A stretch of DNA of 64,000 nt from Vibrio maritimus (GCA_003263775.1 JYJJ01000067.1:124001-188000); one strand, 5' to 3'; shown: positions 9,783 through 19,716, numbered from the stretch's first letter. Notes: generated by a model from the letters alone, not told the origin. Made by a program: numbers and translations.

Positions 9783-9819
9783 TTAGGCCTTGATGAGTGA
9801 GAAACCATACAAGGCCTAA
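9783..9819. repeat. Perfect 10-bp inverted repeat upstream of the dctP promoter
   Basis: TTAGGCCTTG (9783-9792) and CAAGGCCTAA (9810-9819) with a 17-base spacer. Its centre is about 115 bp upstream of the predicted dctP start site, a normal distance for an enhancer bound by a DctD-type activator. It also lies just after the stop of the protease gene, so a role as its terminator stem is possible, although no T-run follows. Confidence 0.6.
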
Positions 9820-9844
9820 GCTAAAATGGGTGGATTTCCGCCTA

Positions 9845-11014
9845 TTACTGACTGGCGACAGGATCAGGATAGCTGTCTCTTGGATCTGTTATATCGCCAT
9901 TAATCGTGATGTTATCGATGCCGACCGCGAGGACTACACCACAAAAGTGCGGCGCGGCCATGGATGTTCCATTGTAAGCAACAACACCACCTCCAGCCTG
10001 CGTAGACAGAACGTTCACGCCTGGCATTGCGAATTCCATCGTAGAGGCAACAGAAGCGCCGTCTGAGCGAGTATAAACATGATTATTTGAGAAATTAGAG
10101 AAGCTCGCAACGTTATTACCATCTGCAAACGCTGATATTGTATACACCCCTGGATATTGGGTCACTGCCGGGGTGTAGCCAATAATATCGGCACCGCTGT
10201 TACCAGCAGCAATAGCAAATGTTACACCGGTCATATTCACAGCATTAATCAACGCTTCATCCAAAGCCCGCGAATAACCGGCACCACCTAAGCTCATATT
10301 AGCGCAGTCCTCTGAGCCTGCATTGGCAGCAACATGGTCGACTCCCGCAATCACTCCAGACATACTGCCGCTACCATTATTGTCGAGGACGCGAACGGGC
10401 ACTACTTTGGCGCCTGGAGCCACTCCAACAACGTCAATCTCATTGTCATATGCTGCTATCGTGCCCGCTACATGAGTCCCATGCCCATTTCCATCTTCAG
10501 TGGTGTTTTTTCCGCGAGCGAAGTTAGCACCTCGCTCTGTATCAACGTTTAAATCGGCATGACGGCTATCTATCCCAGTGTCGATCACCCACGCTGTCGC
10601 AAACGGACCATTTTCACTCGGTCCACCGACTCGATCAATTCCCCAAGGGGTTTGCTGGGCTTGAGGTGGGCTGGTGTCATCCCCTCCCCGATTGGGCTTA
10701 CCACCTCGTGGCAGTGCCACCATCAATCTGTCTTGCTCTACGTATGCAACTTCAGAAAAACGTGATAATTGCGCTTTCGCTTGAGGGGGTAAGTTTACTG
10801 ACATCCCTTTTAGCGCATGACGGTAGTGTTGAGTGACCTGACCTTTATTCTGTAGAACAAAATTTGCGACTTCACTTCGTTTGGACTCTGAGATTCCACT
10901 GTTGAACACAACGATATATTGATTAGCAAAGTTATGACCTTGCTTTACACCTGCATGGAGAGGTGCACTCAGTGAGGCTATGGCAATAGTTATTGCTAGG
11001 TTGGACAGTTTCAT
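9845..11014 (-). CDS. Secreted subtilisin-like (S8) alkaline serine protease
   Basis: Extracellular protease of the proteinase K type. A signal peptide (residues 1-21, ending LHA) is followed by an inhibitor I9 propeptide (QYIVVFNSGISESKR through VAYVEQD) and the S8 catalytic domain. The triad is seen as Asp in AWVIDTGID, His in GNGHGTHVAGT and Ser in GTSMAAPH, with the oxyanion Asn in AIAAGNSG. Start taken at ATG 11014 because GGAGGA lies just upstream; 389 residues. A TATAAT hexamer at 11061-11066 may be its -10. There is no pre-peptidase C-terminal domain, so it is a short single-domain form. The C-terminal end is short but in frame. Confidence 0.93.
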   Translation of the reverse strand: MKLSNLAITIAIASLSAPLHAGVKQGHNFANQYIVVFNSGISESKRSEVANFVLQNKGQVTQHYRHALKGMSVNLPPQAKAQLSRFSEVAYVEQDRLMVALPRGGKPNRGGDDTSPPQAQQTPWGIDRVGGPSENGPFATAWVIDTGIDSRHADLNVDTERGANFARGKNTTEDGNGHGTHVAGTIAAYDNEIDVVGVAPGAKVVPVRVLDNNGSGSMSGVIAGVDHVAANAGSEDCANMSLGGAGYSRALDEALINAVNMTGVTFAIAAGNSGADIIGYTPAVTQYPGVYTISAFADGNNVASFSNFSNNHVYTRSDGASVASTMEFAMPGVNVLSTQAGGGVVAYNGTSMAAPHFCGVVLAVGIDNITINGDITDPRDSYPDPVASQ

Positions 11015-11146
11015 AAATCCTCCCACATTTGGTCTTTACGAAACAACAATGTGTGTAGGGATTATAGTTTGCGAGGAATTAGCGCGTAGAGAAGGACTGT
11101 TTCATCTTTGAGACTTGGCCCTAATGTACCCATTATGGATGATCAA

Positions 11147-11177
11147 ACCGAGGAGAATCTCGTACATCTTCCTCGGT
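11147..11177 (-). terminator. Hairpin after the sugar ABC operon
   Basis: Perfect 8-bp arms ACCGAGGA (11147-11154) and TCCTCGGT (11170-11177) with a 15-base loop, about 30 nt beyond the stop of the ABC ATPase gene. The T-run is short (TTTGATC), so termination may be partial or Rho-assisted. Confidence 0.6.
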
Positions 11178-11209
11178 CTGCTTTGAGTATAAAAATTAAC
11201 TAGGTATTT

Positions 11210-12322
11210 CTAAACAATTAAACGATCCTCTGTCCCCGCATCAAAAAACACGGCCTTAGACATATCAAAATAAAGTGGCGCTACCTGCCCAACATTGGCA
11301 TCAAACTCGGGTGATAAGCGGCAGGCTACTTCCTGCTCATTCACCTTAACCATAGCGATGACATCAGGCCCCGTGGGTTCCAACACTTCCAGCTTGAGGT
11401 TCACTTGGGTCGCAACAGCCGTCTCTTCTTCGAGCTTTTCCGTAATGTGCTCAGGACGCAGACCAATCACAATCTCATTGCCGTCTTGTGGACGTAATGA
11501 ATCAGGCAGTGCAACGACGTGCTGCTGATTGTCGCCAGAGACCACGCGAATAATCGGCTTATCGTTCTCGTCCAGATCAACGCGTGTTTTGATGAAGTTC
11601 ATCGAAGGAGAACCCATAAAGCCCGCAACAAACATGTTGTTTGGCTCGTTATAGATCTCTTTTGGTGTACCCAATTGCTGCAACTCACCATCCTTCATAA
11701 CTGCGATGCGATCCGCGAGGGTCATCGCCTCGATTTGGTCATGCGTTACATACACAATCGTGGTATTGAGCTGCTGATGAAGGCGCTTTATCTGGTGGCG
11801 CATCTCAACACGCAACTTCGCATCCAGGTTAGATAATGGCTCATCAAACAAGTAAAGCTTAGGACGGCGTGCGAGAGCTCGGCCCATCGCCACCCTTTGT
11901 CTCTGACCACCCGAAAGCTGTGATGGTTTGCGATCGAGAAGGTGGTCGATTTGAAGCATCTCAGCAACGCGGTTTACTTCCGCATCGATTTGCTCCTGAG
12001 GCATCTTGCGGATCTTTAACCCAAAGGCGATATTGCCACGCACCGTCATATTTGGGTAAAGGGCGTAAGATTGAAACACCATGGCAATATCGCGATCTTT
12101 CGGCTGCACTTGAGCCACATCGCGACCATCAATCACAATCTCACCTGCACTGATATCCTCAAGACCCGCGATGGTGTTCATCAAGGTTGATTTACCGCAG
12201 CCGGATGGTCCTACAAGAATAAGGAACTCACCAGAGTCGATACTGATGTCGATACCTTTAAGGGTTTCGTTGTCCGCATTGCGATAGGTTTTGCGGATCT
12301 GTTTAAGTTCTAAAGTTGCCAT
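11210..12322 (-). CDS. Sugar ABC transporter ATPase (MalK/UgpC family)
   Basis: Cytoplasmic ATPase energising the adjacent sugar permeases. 370 residues: Walker A GPSGCGKST, Q-loop MVFQSYALYP, signature LSGGQRQRVAMGRAL, Walker B LYLFDEPLSNLDA and switch His in YVTHDQIEA. A C-terminal TOBE-type regulatory domain (about 240-370) contains IVIGLRPEHI. It is the last gene of the binding protein-permease-permease-ATPase operon. The substrate cannot be read from this subunit; the neighbours point to glucose or another monosaccharide. Confidence 0.95.
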   Translation of the reverse strand: MATLELKQIRKTYRNADNETLKGIDISIDSGEFLILVGPSGCGKSTLMNTIAGLEDISAGEIVIDGRDVAQVQPKDRDIAMVFQSYALYPNMTVRGNIAFGLKIRKMPQEQIDAEVNRVAEMLQIDHLLDRKPSQLSGGQRQRVAMGRALARRPKLYLFDEPLSNLDAKLRVEMRHQIKRLHQQLNTTIVYVTHDQIEAMTLADRIAVMKDGELQQLGTPKEIYNEPNNMFVAGFMGSPSMNFIKTRVDLDENDKPIIRVVSGDNQQHVVALPDSLRPQDGNEIVIGLRPEHITEKLEEETAVATQVNLKLEVLEPTGPDVIAMVKVNEQEVACRLSPEFDANVGQVAPLYFDMSKAVFFDAGTEDRLIV

Positions 12323-12327
12323 GTTGA

Positions 12328-13185
12328 TTATCCTTTTACTGAACCCGCAGTGAGACCGCGAACAAAATACTTCCCTGCCAGTACATAGACCACCAGCGTT
12401 GGCAATGCAGCGATGATCGCCGCCGCCATGTCAACGTTGTACTCTTTAACACCAGTACTCGTGTTGACCAAGTTGTTGAGCGCGACCGTTATTGGTTGCG
12501 TCTCTGAGCCTGAATAGACGACCCCGAATAAGAAGTCATTCCAAATTGAGGTGAACTGCCAAATTACTGTCACCATGATGATAGGTGTGGAGAGTGGCAG
12601 CAGGATTTTAAAGAAGATGGTGAAGAAGCCTGCACCATCGAGTTTGGCTGCTTTGACGAGCTCATCTGGCACTGCAATATAGAAGTTACGGAAGAACAGT
12701 GTCGTAAACGCCATACCATAGATAACGTGTACCGCGACTAAACCCGCCGTTGTGTTTGCCAAACCTAGTTTGCCAAGTAGCGCTGCCATTGGTAGTAAGA
12801 TGACTTGGAATGGAATGAAGCATCCGAACAGTAGCAAGCTGAAAAACAGATCTGAGCCTCGGAACTTCCACTTAGTGATCACGTAACCGTTGAACGCGCC
12901 CAACAAGGTAGAAATGGCTACTGCCGGAATGACCATTTGGAATGAGTTCCAGAAATAGCTCTTCACCCCTTCACATTTCACGCCAGTACACGCGCTATTC
13001 CATGCTTTGCTCCATGCATCAAATACCCACTCTGTTGGTAGCGACATCAGGTTACCCGCTTTAATGTCAGGCAGCGTCTTAAATGAGGTGATGACCATGA
13101 CAAACAGTGGCATTAGGTATACCAAGCAGAAGAAGGTCAACGCCGAGTAGATAAAAAGTCTTGAGAGATTCATCGACGTATTCAT
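12328..13185 (-). CDS. Sugar ABC transporter permease (MalG/GtsC-like)
   Basis: Inner-membrane channel subunit, 285 residues, six predicted membrane helices. The EAA loop that contacts the ATPase is seen in ELVKAAKLDGAGFFTIFFKI near residues 175-195. A long periplasmic loop between helices 1 and 2 carries two Cys (SACTGVKCEGV), as in GtsC-type glucose permeases. Its start overlaps the stop of the preceding permease by 4 nt, and the ATPase gene follows after 5 nt. Confidence 0.93.
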   Translation of the reverse strand: MNTSMNLSRLFIYSALTFFCLVYLMPLFVMVITSFKTLPDIKAGNLMSLPTEWVFDAWSKAWNSACTGVKCEGVKSYFWNSFQMVIPAVAISTLLGAFNGYVITKWKFRGSDLFFSLLLFGCFIPFQVILLPMAALLGKLGLANTTAGLVAVHVIYGMAFTTLFFRNFYIAVPDELVKAAKLDGAGFFTIFFKILLPLSTPIIMVTVIWQFTSIWNDFLFGVVYSGSETQPITVALNNLVNTSTGVKEYNVDMAAAIIAALPTLVVYVLAGKYFVRGLTAGSVKG

Positions 13186-14111
13186 GATTTCTTCTCCCTA
13201 AGTTCTGAGTACAAGTACGGAACCAAAATCGCCAATATCCCTGCGAGCATCATCATGGCACTAGCAGCGCCGAGACCAACCTGACCACGGGTAAATGAGT
13301 GTGCGTACATGAAGAGCGCTGGTAAGTCAGAGGAGTACCCAGGACCGCCTGCGGTCATCGCTGTCACCAAGTCGAAACTCTTAATCGCGATGTGAGAAGT
13401 GATGATGACTGCGCTAAAGAACACCGGGCGCAGACAAGGCAGAATAATTTTCCAATAGATGGTTGGTAAGTTCGCACCATCGATTTGCGCCGCTTTAATA
13501 ATCGACGAATCAATCCCGCGAAGCCCGGCTAGAAACATCGCCATCACAAAGCCAGATGACTGCCAAACCGCAGCGATAACAAGGGTGTAAACCGCCATAT
13601 CGGAGTTAACCAGCCAATCAAACTTAAAGTTTTCAAATCCCCAGTCATGCATGAGTTTTTCGATGCCGAGACCTGGGTTTAAGATCCATTTCCACGCTGT
13701 ACCTGTGACAATGAAAGAGAGTGCCATCGGGTAGAGGTAGATAGTACGAATTGCGCCTTCTTGACGGATATTTTGGTCAAGCAATATGGCGAGTCCAACA
13801 CCAAGGACAATCGCTATCAGCATGAACAGCACGCCAAAGATACCGAGATTGGTGATGGAAGTGATCCAACGGTCGTTGTCCATCAGCTTCTCATACTGAG
13901 CAAAGCCAACAAAGTTGAACGAAGGGAGAAAACGCGAGTTAGTTAATGAGATTGCCGCGGTCCAAAAGATGAACCCGTAAATACACACTACGGTAACTAG
14001 CATGGTGGGTGCCATGACTATTTTTGGTAGCCAATGTTGAAGGCGATCTACCAAGCTGAGTTTTGGCGCGGACTGCTTATTTGAGTCTTGTGCATTCAAA
14101 GCCTGCTCCAT
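13182..14111 (-). CDS. Sugar ABC transporter permease (MalF/GtsB-like)
   Basis: Inner-membrane channel subunit, 309 residues. A charged N-terminal tail precedes six predicted helices. The EAA loop is IIKAAQIDGANLPTIYWKI. Motif GGPGYSSDLPALFMY near the C terminus is typical of carbohydrate permeases. It is separated from the binding-protein gene by 119 nt holding stem-loops that may lower its expression relative to the binding protein. Confidence 0.93.
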   Translation of the reverse strand: MEQALNAQDSNKQSAPKLSLVDRLQHWLPKIVMAPTMLVTVVCIYGFIFWTAAISLTNSRFLPSFNFVGFAQYEKLMDNDRWITSITNLGIFGVLFMLIAIVLGVGLAILLDQNIRQEGAIRTIYLYPMALSFIVTGTAWKWILNPGLGIEKLMHDWGFENFKFDWLVNSDMAVYTLVIAAVWQSSGFVMAMFLAGLRGIDSSIIKAAQIDGANLPTIYWKIILPCLRPVFFSAVIITSHIAIKSFDLVTAMTAGGPGYSSDLPALFMYAHSFTRGQVGLGAASAMMMLAGILAILVPYLYSELREKKS

Positions 14112-14158
14112 AACTTTTCCTTACTGATAACTGCTTTCGGAATTGAGCAAGCGCTAAG

Positions 14159-14198
14159 GGTGCAAGGCACCGCTCTCTCCCCAATTCAAGGGAGAGAG
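14159..14198 (-). repeat. Tandem stem-loops between binding protein and permease genes
   Basis: A 5-bp hairpin (GGTGC / GCACC, 14159-14171) and a strong 9-bp hairpin (CTCTCTCCC / GGGAGAGAG, 14173-14198) lie in the only long gap of the ABC operon. No T-run follows, so these look like mRNA-stabilising or partial termination structures that favour the binding protein over the permeases. Confidence 0.6.
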
Positions 14199-14230
14199 TC
14201 AGCTTTAACGCTTAGTTTAGGAGGAAGTGA

Positions 14231-15483
14231 CTATATAGCCGCTTTAACTGCTTTCGCTAGCTTTTGTGCCGCTTCTTTTGGATCCGCTTTTGGATCGTTA
14301 AAGAAGTTTGTGACTACGTCGTAGATAGCACCTTGAGCGTAACTGGTTGTCGACATACCGTGTGCCATACTCGGTACAAGATCACCGGTTTTCGCGGTTG
14401 CTTTAAAGCTCGCCATTGAGTCCAGAGCACATTGGTCAAAGGCGCTCATGTCCATATCGGTACGAACTGGGATGGAACCCTTGTTAAGGTTGAACACTTC
14501 TTGGAACTTCTTATCCAAGATAGTTGCTGCTAGCGCTTTCTGAGCCGCTACGTTGCTTTCATCTTTGATTTCAAAGAACGCGAAACTATCTACGTTGTGC
14601 GTGAACTGGCCATCTGTACCTGGCGCTGGAGCACAGATATAGTCTTTGCCCGGTACCTTACCTGCAGCAGTGAATTCACCTTTCGCCCAGTCACCCATGA
14701 TCTGCATCGCCGCTTCACCATTGATAACCATCGAGGTTGCAACGTTCCAGTCACGACCTGGAGAGTTCGCATCGATGTAGTCATGCACTTTTTGGAACTT
14801 GGTGAACACTTCTACCATTTTGTCACCTGATAGCGTGTCCATATCTAGGTCAACGAACGCTTTACGATAGTCATCTGAACCTAGTACATCTAGAGCAACC
14901 GCTTCAAATACCGTCGCGTCTTGCCATGCTGACCGCCGTGTGCAAGAGGGATAAAGCCTGCAGCTTTGATTTTCTCTGCTGCTGCAAAGAAGTCATCCAG
15001 CGTTTTCGGTACTTCAACACCCGCTTTTTGCAGAACTTCTGGGTTAGCCCAAAGCCAGTTCACACGGTGGACGTTGACAGGCACTGCCACGTACTCACCA
15101 TTGAATTTCATGATGTCAGTCACCATGCTAGGAACACTTTGATCCCAACCGCCAGATTGTGCCACGCTATCAAGGTTCGTTAGGAAGCCCAAGCCGCCCC
15201 ACTCCTGAATATCATGACCTTTGATTTGTGCCGCTGAAGGTGGGTTGCCAGACACAGCGCGCGTTTTTAGTACCGTCATCGCACTTTCACCGCCACCGCC
15301 TGCAACAGCAAAGTCTTTCCAAGAGTGACCTTGCTCTTCTAGCATCGCTTTCAGTTCTTGAACGGATTTCGCCTCACCACCAGAGGTCCACCAGTGAAGG
15401 ACTTCCACTTCACCTGCACTAGACAGCGAAGGTAGGGTGGCAGCAGCGAGGGATAGAGTCAGTAGGGTTTTATTCATTTTCAT
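14231..15483 (-). CDS. Sugar ABC transporter substrate-binding protein (GtsA-like; one frame break)
   Basis: Periplasmic binding protein of the family 1 extracellular solute-binding type. The signal peptide ends near LSSAG (about residue 23) and is followed by EVEVLHWWTSGGEAKSVQEL, a signature of glucose/mannose binding proteins of the GtsA type. The frame breaks near 14927: one added C restores GGQPWQDATVFEAVALDVLG and gives 417 residues. First gene of the ABC operon, with GGAAG upstream of the ATG. The link with an adjacent OmpR-type two-component pair matches the Pseudomonas glucose locus. Confidence 0.9.
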
Positions 15484-15590
15484 TGTTATCTTCCATGTAT
15501 TGGATTAGACAAAGGGCTATTCTTGCCCCTGTTCGATACACAGTGTAGAAAAAACCAGCAAACCTCACTGCAACAAACTGTTAACCCAAA

Positions 15591-15606
15591 GTAACAAGGA
15601 TGTTAC
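15591..15606. promoter_or_regulatory. Candidate operator: GTAACA-N4-TGTTAC dyad
   Basis: Perfect 6-bp palindromic half sites (15591-15596 and 15601-15606) with a nearby third TGTTAAC-like copy (15580-15586), upstream of the binding-protein gene and next to the two-component genes. It is a reasonable binding site for the adjacent OmpR-family regulator, by position only. Confidence 0.4.
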
Positions 15607-15622
15607 ACTGTGAAATCTATCA

Positions 15623-17076
15623 CTAAGCTTCCAAATTAGGTGGAATATAGATCTTCACTTCTAAACCGCCTTGCTCAGAATTTTGCAGCACAAGGTCTCC
15701 GCCTAGGCCGTGCAAGATGCTGCGGCAGATCCCAAGACCTAAACCGTGCCCATCTTTATCGTTGGCAAGACGAGTATAAGGCTCAAAAACCGCTTCCAAT
15801 TGCGATTCTGGAATGCCGTTGCCTTTGTCTAGAATTGTGACAACGATCCATGTCGGATTCTCTTCTATCGAGACAAATGCATGCTTACCGTACTTCACTG
15901 CATTGTCGATGAGGTTGGTTAACACACGCTTTATCGCCAATGGTTTAAGTACCACCGGCTCCATTGGCAATGCCGTAAAGCTCACTTGTGTATGCACTTG
16001 GTTGTAAGTTTCCGAGACGTTTCTGATCATCTCATTGAGATCGATAAAGTCATTGTTCTCATGCAAATCCGTATCACGTACACACTGCAATGCGCCTTTA
16101 ACCATCATCTCTAGATCATCGAGATCTTGGTTGAACTTGTAACGCTTAGCGTCATCGTCCAGTAATTCAGCACGCAGTCTCAGTCGGGTAATAGGCGTTT
16201 TTAAGTCATGAGAGATGGAAGAAAATAAATGTTCTCTATCAGAGACATACTTTCGGATCCGAGTTTGCATGCGATTGAATGCCCGCGTTGCGGTCACTAG
16301 CTCCGTCGCCCCTTCTTCTTTGAGTGGCGACTGATCAATGTCCATGCTCATTTCATTGGCGCTTTCGCCAAACGTTTCAGTGGTTTCACTTGTGCTCGCA
16401 CGAGCAAAAATGTCAGCAGTAGCATCAGTGAGGTAAAAATAACCAAAAACACCAACTGGTCTTTAGAGAAAAACTGATCATCGAGCTGCATGTAAGGAGA
16501 AGGCAGCAAAGCAGCGATATAAATCCACTCCCCTTGCTTGAGCTTGAGCTGTACCACCAAAATCGGTGGATCGAGCGGCCCCAAGGTCAACGTATGGTGA
16601 GCCCACGACCTGGGTAAATCATTAAGAAAGATATCATTTTTAAGTAACCTGAGATTCTCAGCTTTTGAGAAATCCACTTTGACCGCTTCGATGGTCGGAA
16701 GCTTATCAATCAGCACCCTTTTCACCGACATCATCGCCGCTTCTTTTAGCGGCGTATCTGGAATGGGCTCTACTAACAGCTCTTCATGGTTGAAAGAAAC
16801 AAAGAAGCGAGTTCCTCCCATGTTACGGATTTGATCTAGCACGATATGACGATATTTAATCGGTAACTTTTGAAAAAAGGTCACAGTAGAAGCAAACATA
16901 GTCGCCATACTGGCTGACGTATCGCGAATACCAGAGAGTTCATCCTGCTTGGTTTTCTGATACCAAATGGCTGTCAGAACACCCTGAGAGCAAAAAACCG
17001 CAAGTAAAGTCAGCAAAAGCGTTCGAGCGACCAAAGAATTCGGGCTCAATCGCCTAAACCAGCGTGTTCTAGACAT
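15623..17076 (-). CDS. Sensor histidine kinase, sugar-transport associated (one frame break)
   Basis: Membrane kinase of the EnvZ/GtrS type, 484 residues after repair. An N-terminal membrane helix (about 15-36), a periplasmic sensor of about 120 residues and a second helix (LVFLVIFTSLMLLLTFLLV) are followed by HAMP, the His box SSISHDLKTPITRLRLR and an ATPase domain with GNGIPE and GHGLGLGI. The frame breaks near 16360 inside HAMP; one added base restores RLAKAANEMSMDID. It lies directly behind its response regulator (3-nt gap). Confidence 0.9.
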
Positions 17077-17079
17077 GAA

Positions 17080-17808
17080 TTATTGACCGTATTCGACAGG
17101 CACAGAGAGGATGTAACCATTGCCGCGCATGGTTTTAATGTAATGAGGAAACGCTTTACTGGTACCGAGACGGTTACGAATACGGCTCAGTTGAACATCA
17201 ATCCCTCGCTCATAAGGTAACGCTTCACGACCGCGTGTGGCAAAAGAGATGGTATCTCGGTCGAGAATTTCATTCGGGCGCGACAAAAACAGCATGAGCA
17301 ACGCAAAGTCACTACCGGAAAGATCGTGGCTACGTCCATTGACTCTGTTCGTCATACGGTGAGCAATAGTGTCGAGATGCCAATCCCCAAAGTCTATGGT
17401 TCTTGGTGGCGTGTCATCATGCTTCTCTTCATGAATATGTGCGCGGCGTAGCAAGGCTTTAATGCGAGCCATTAACTGTCTTGGGCTGAACGGCTTAGCG
17501 ATGTAGTCATCGGCACCAATCTCAAGACCAATGATCTGATCGGTTTCATCGGATACCGCGGTCAGCATAATGATAGGCACCTGAGACTCGCGCCTTACTC
17601 GCTGGCATAGCGTGAAACCATCATCACCAGGTAACATCACATCTAGCAAAATGAGATCCGGATAACCCTTGGCTTTGATGAACAGCTCCATCTCTACGCC
17701 ATCTTCCGCCCCTGAAACTTGAAAGCCTGCTTTGGTCAGATACTCTTCAAGCAATAGACGGATTTCCTCGTCATCATCCACAACTAAAATGTGCGTCTTA
17801 GCCTGCAT
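17080..17808 (-). CDS. OmpR-family response regulator, sugar-transport associated (GltR-like)
   Basis: 242 residues: a receiver domain with acidic residues 11-13, phosphorylation site Asp56 (LILLDVMLPGDDG) and the conserved Lys in YIAKPFSPRQ, then a winged-helix DNA-binding domain (about 135-240, YIKTMRGNGYILS). Partner of the kinase immediately downstream. The pair converges on no other gene and sits beside the sugar ABC operon, as GltR/GtrS does in Pseudomonas, so control of that operon is the best guess. Confidence 0.93.
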   Translation of the reverse strand: MQAKTHILVVDDDEEIRLLLEEYLTKAGFQVSGAEDGVEMELFIKAKGYPDLILLDVMLPGDDGFTLCQRVRRESQVPIIMLTAVSDETDQIIGLEIGADDYIAKPFSPRQLMARIKALLRRAHIHEEKHDDTPPRTIDFGDWHLDTIAHRMTNRVNGRSHDLSGSDFALLMLFLSRPNEILDRDTISFATRGREALPYERGIDVQLSRIRNRLGTSKAFPHYIKTMRGNGYILSVPVEYGQ

Positions 17809-17956
17809 TATGTTCCCTTAAGTCTGCACTGCGATCTCTACAGTGTAAGGGTTTTAGCGAGGAGTTATTATTGATTCGTTTATAAATTTTGCCACTTAGT
17901 TTTGCTCAAGTTCACAAAAATGACATGGAAGTGACCAATTTGAACGTTTAGCCACG

Positions 17957-19414
17957 CTAAGAAGAACAGCTAATCGCCATTCTTTTGCCCCATTCAGGTG
18001 GCAGTTTTGCTAAATAGTCGTACTTCGGCTGCTCGTCATATGGCGCTTTTAGCACCTCAGCGAGGGTATTAACAAATGAAAAGTCTCCCTGCTCTGCTTC
18101 GTCAATGGCCTGCTGAGCCAAATAATTTCGCAAAATGTACTTGGGGTTTACTTTGCGCATTCGCTCACAGCGCTCTGCAGCGTTCAACGTCTCTTTTTCA
18201 CATCGCAACAAATACTCACTGACCCATTGCTCTGCCTTGGTCCGATCGACAAACAAATCAATGAGCGAAGCGCTATCATTGAAGTCTAGGCAAGATAAGG
18301 TTCGAAAAAAGCGTGTGTAATCGACACCTTCCGACTCCATAAGCGCGAAACTATCATTAAAAAAGGCCCCATCCTCTGGACACTTTTCAGCTAAGCCAAA
18401 CTTCGCACGCATATGAGCGCTATATTGGCTTTGAAGTCTGGGAGTAAACTGTTCAAGTGCACGCTCCAAGTCTGCTCGCTGAATAAGAGGAGTGAGCGCC
18501 TGCGCTAAAGCCGTCAAATTCCAAAGCGCGATAGAAGGCTGATTATTGAACGCATAACGCCCTTGATAATCCGAGTGGTTGCAAATATAGCCAGGCTCAT
18601 AGTCGTCCATAAATCCGAACGGCCCATAATCAAAGGTTTGGCCAAGTATCGACATGTTATCGGTGTTCATCACCCCATGGGCAAATCCTTTGGTTTGCCA
18701 ATGGGTAATCATGTCAGCGGTTAATTCAATGATACGTTCGAACATCGCAAGATAAGGCTGCTTGGCTTGCTGGCATTGAGGGAAGTGCCACTCAATCACT
18801 TTATCCGCGAAATGCTGCAAATGGTCGTGCTGCTCGGTATAGAAAAAGTGCTCAAAATGGCCAAAACGAATATGAGTCTCGGCCAGACGAAGCAGCAAAG
18901 CGCCTTGCTCCACCTTTTCTCGATACACTGGCGTATCTGTGACCATCATGCCAAGGGCACGTGTGGTTGGAACGTCTAACCCTGCCATAGCCTCGCTGCA
19001 CAAATACTCGCGAATAGTTGAACGCAATACCGCGCGGCCATCTCCCGAGCGCGAGTAAGGTGTTTGCCCTGCCCCTTTTAAATGCAAATCGAATACGCTG
19101 CCAGAGCCCGAGGTGAGCTCCCCGAGCAATAGTCCGCGTCCATCACCTAAATCCGGGTTGTAAACACCAAACTGATGACCCGCGTATTTCATCGCTAACG
19201 GTTTAAATTGTTCCGTAGAGACGGCGCCAGAAAGAACATTCAAAAGCTCAGAGGACTGATTGGCGTCATGGGGAAAGCCAAAACATTCCGCTAGCGGCTG
19301 ATTCCAACTCACCCATCTTGGGTTGTCGAGCGGAGTCGGCAAAACATAGTGATAGAAGCCTGTGGGCAACATCGTGTATCGGTGGGTAATCGCGATTCGA
19401 TCTAACAGCGGCAT
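17957..19414 (-). CDS. selO: SelO (YdiU), protein adenylyltransferase pseudokinase
   Basis: Transfers AMP from ATP to protein hydroxyl groups. Conserved segments include KGAGQTPYSRSGDGRAVLRS (nucleotide binding), HGVMNTDNMSILG and FDYGPFGFMDDY (metal-binding Asn and Asp). It ends in SCSS, where some eukaryotic relatives carry selenocysteine at the Cys position. I place the start at ATG 19414 (485 residues); an upstream in-frame TTG at 19444 has no better ribosome binding site. Monocistronic, at the left boundary of the flagellar locus. Confidence 0.95.
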   Translation of the reverse strand: MPLLDRIAITHRYTMLPTGFYHYVLPTPLDNPRWVSWNQPLAECFGFPHDANQSSELLNVLSGAVSTEQFKPLAMKYAGHQFGVYNPDLGDGRGLLLGELTSGSGSVFDLHLKGAGQTPYSRSGDGRAVLRSTIREYLCSEAMAGLDVPTTRALGMMVTDTPVYREKVEQGALLLRLAETHIRFGHFEHFFYTEQHDHLQHFADKVIEWHFPQCQQAKQPYLAMFERIIELTADMITHWQTKGFAHGVMNTDNMSILGQTFDYGPFGFMDDYEPGYICNHSDYQGRYAFNNQPSIALWNLTALAQALTPLIQRADLERALEQFTPRLQSQYSAHMRAKFGLAEKCPEDGAFFNDSFALMESEGVDYTRFFRTLSCLDFNDSASLIDLFVDRTKAEQWVSEYLLRCEKETLNAAERCERMRKVNPKYILRNYLAQQAIDEAEQGDFSFVNTLAEVLKAPYDEQPKYDYLAKLPPEWGKRMAISCSS

Positions 19415-19617
19415 ATCGGTCTCATTACGAGATAACAAAGACAATTGATATGAGTATAGCGACTAGAGGGGTTTAAAAAAGAAACGAAAAGTGTGGGTAT
19501 TGTGAGAGTGTTCGCCTAGAGGAACGCCCATTTGCGATGATTGCTCACTGGTTACTGCTGACTACAGAAACGGCATTGAGTCCAAGCGTTTGGGCTGTCC
19601 CCTAAGAAGTATTGTTA

Positions 19618-19716
19618 TTAGAGCATCGCAAGAATTGCGATCACTGTACCTAGAGAGAAAAGGCAAGTGCGACTAATAACGCCAAGGTTGGTAGGTTGAA
19701 TCATTTCTTGATGCAT
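19618..19716 (-). CDS. Putative 32-residue membrane peptide
   Basis: Short gene with an excellent ribosome binding site (AAGGAGATAT, 5 nt before ATG 19716) and a consensus-like promoter just upstream (19751-19779). The product has a polar N terminus (MHQEMIQPTN) and one hydrophobic helix (VISRTCLFSLGTVIAILAML), so a single-span inner-membrane peptide is likely. No family was recognised. The case rests on signals, not homology. Confidence 0.6.
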   Translation of the reverse strand: MHQEMIQPTNLGVISRTCLFSLGTVIAILAML

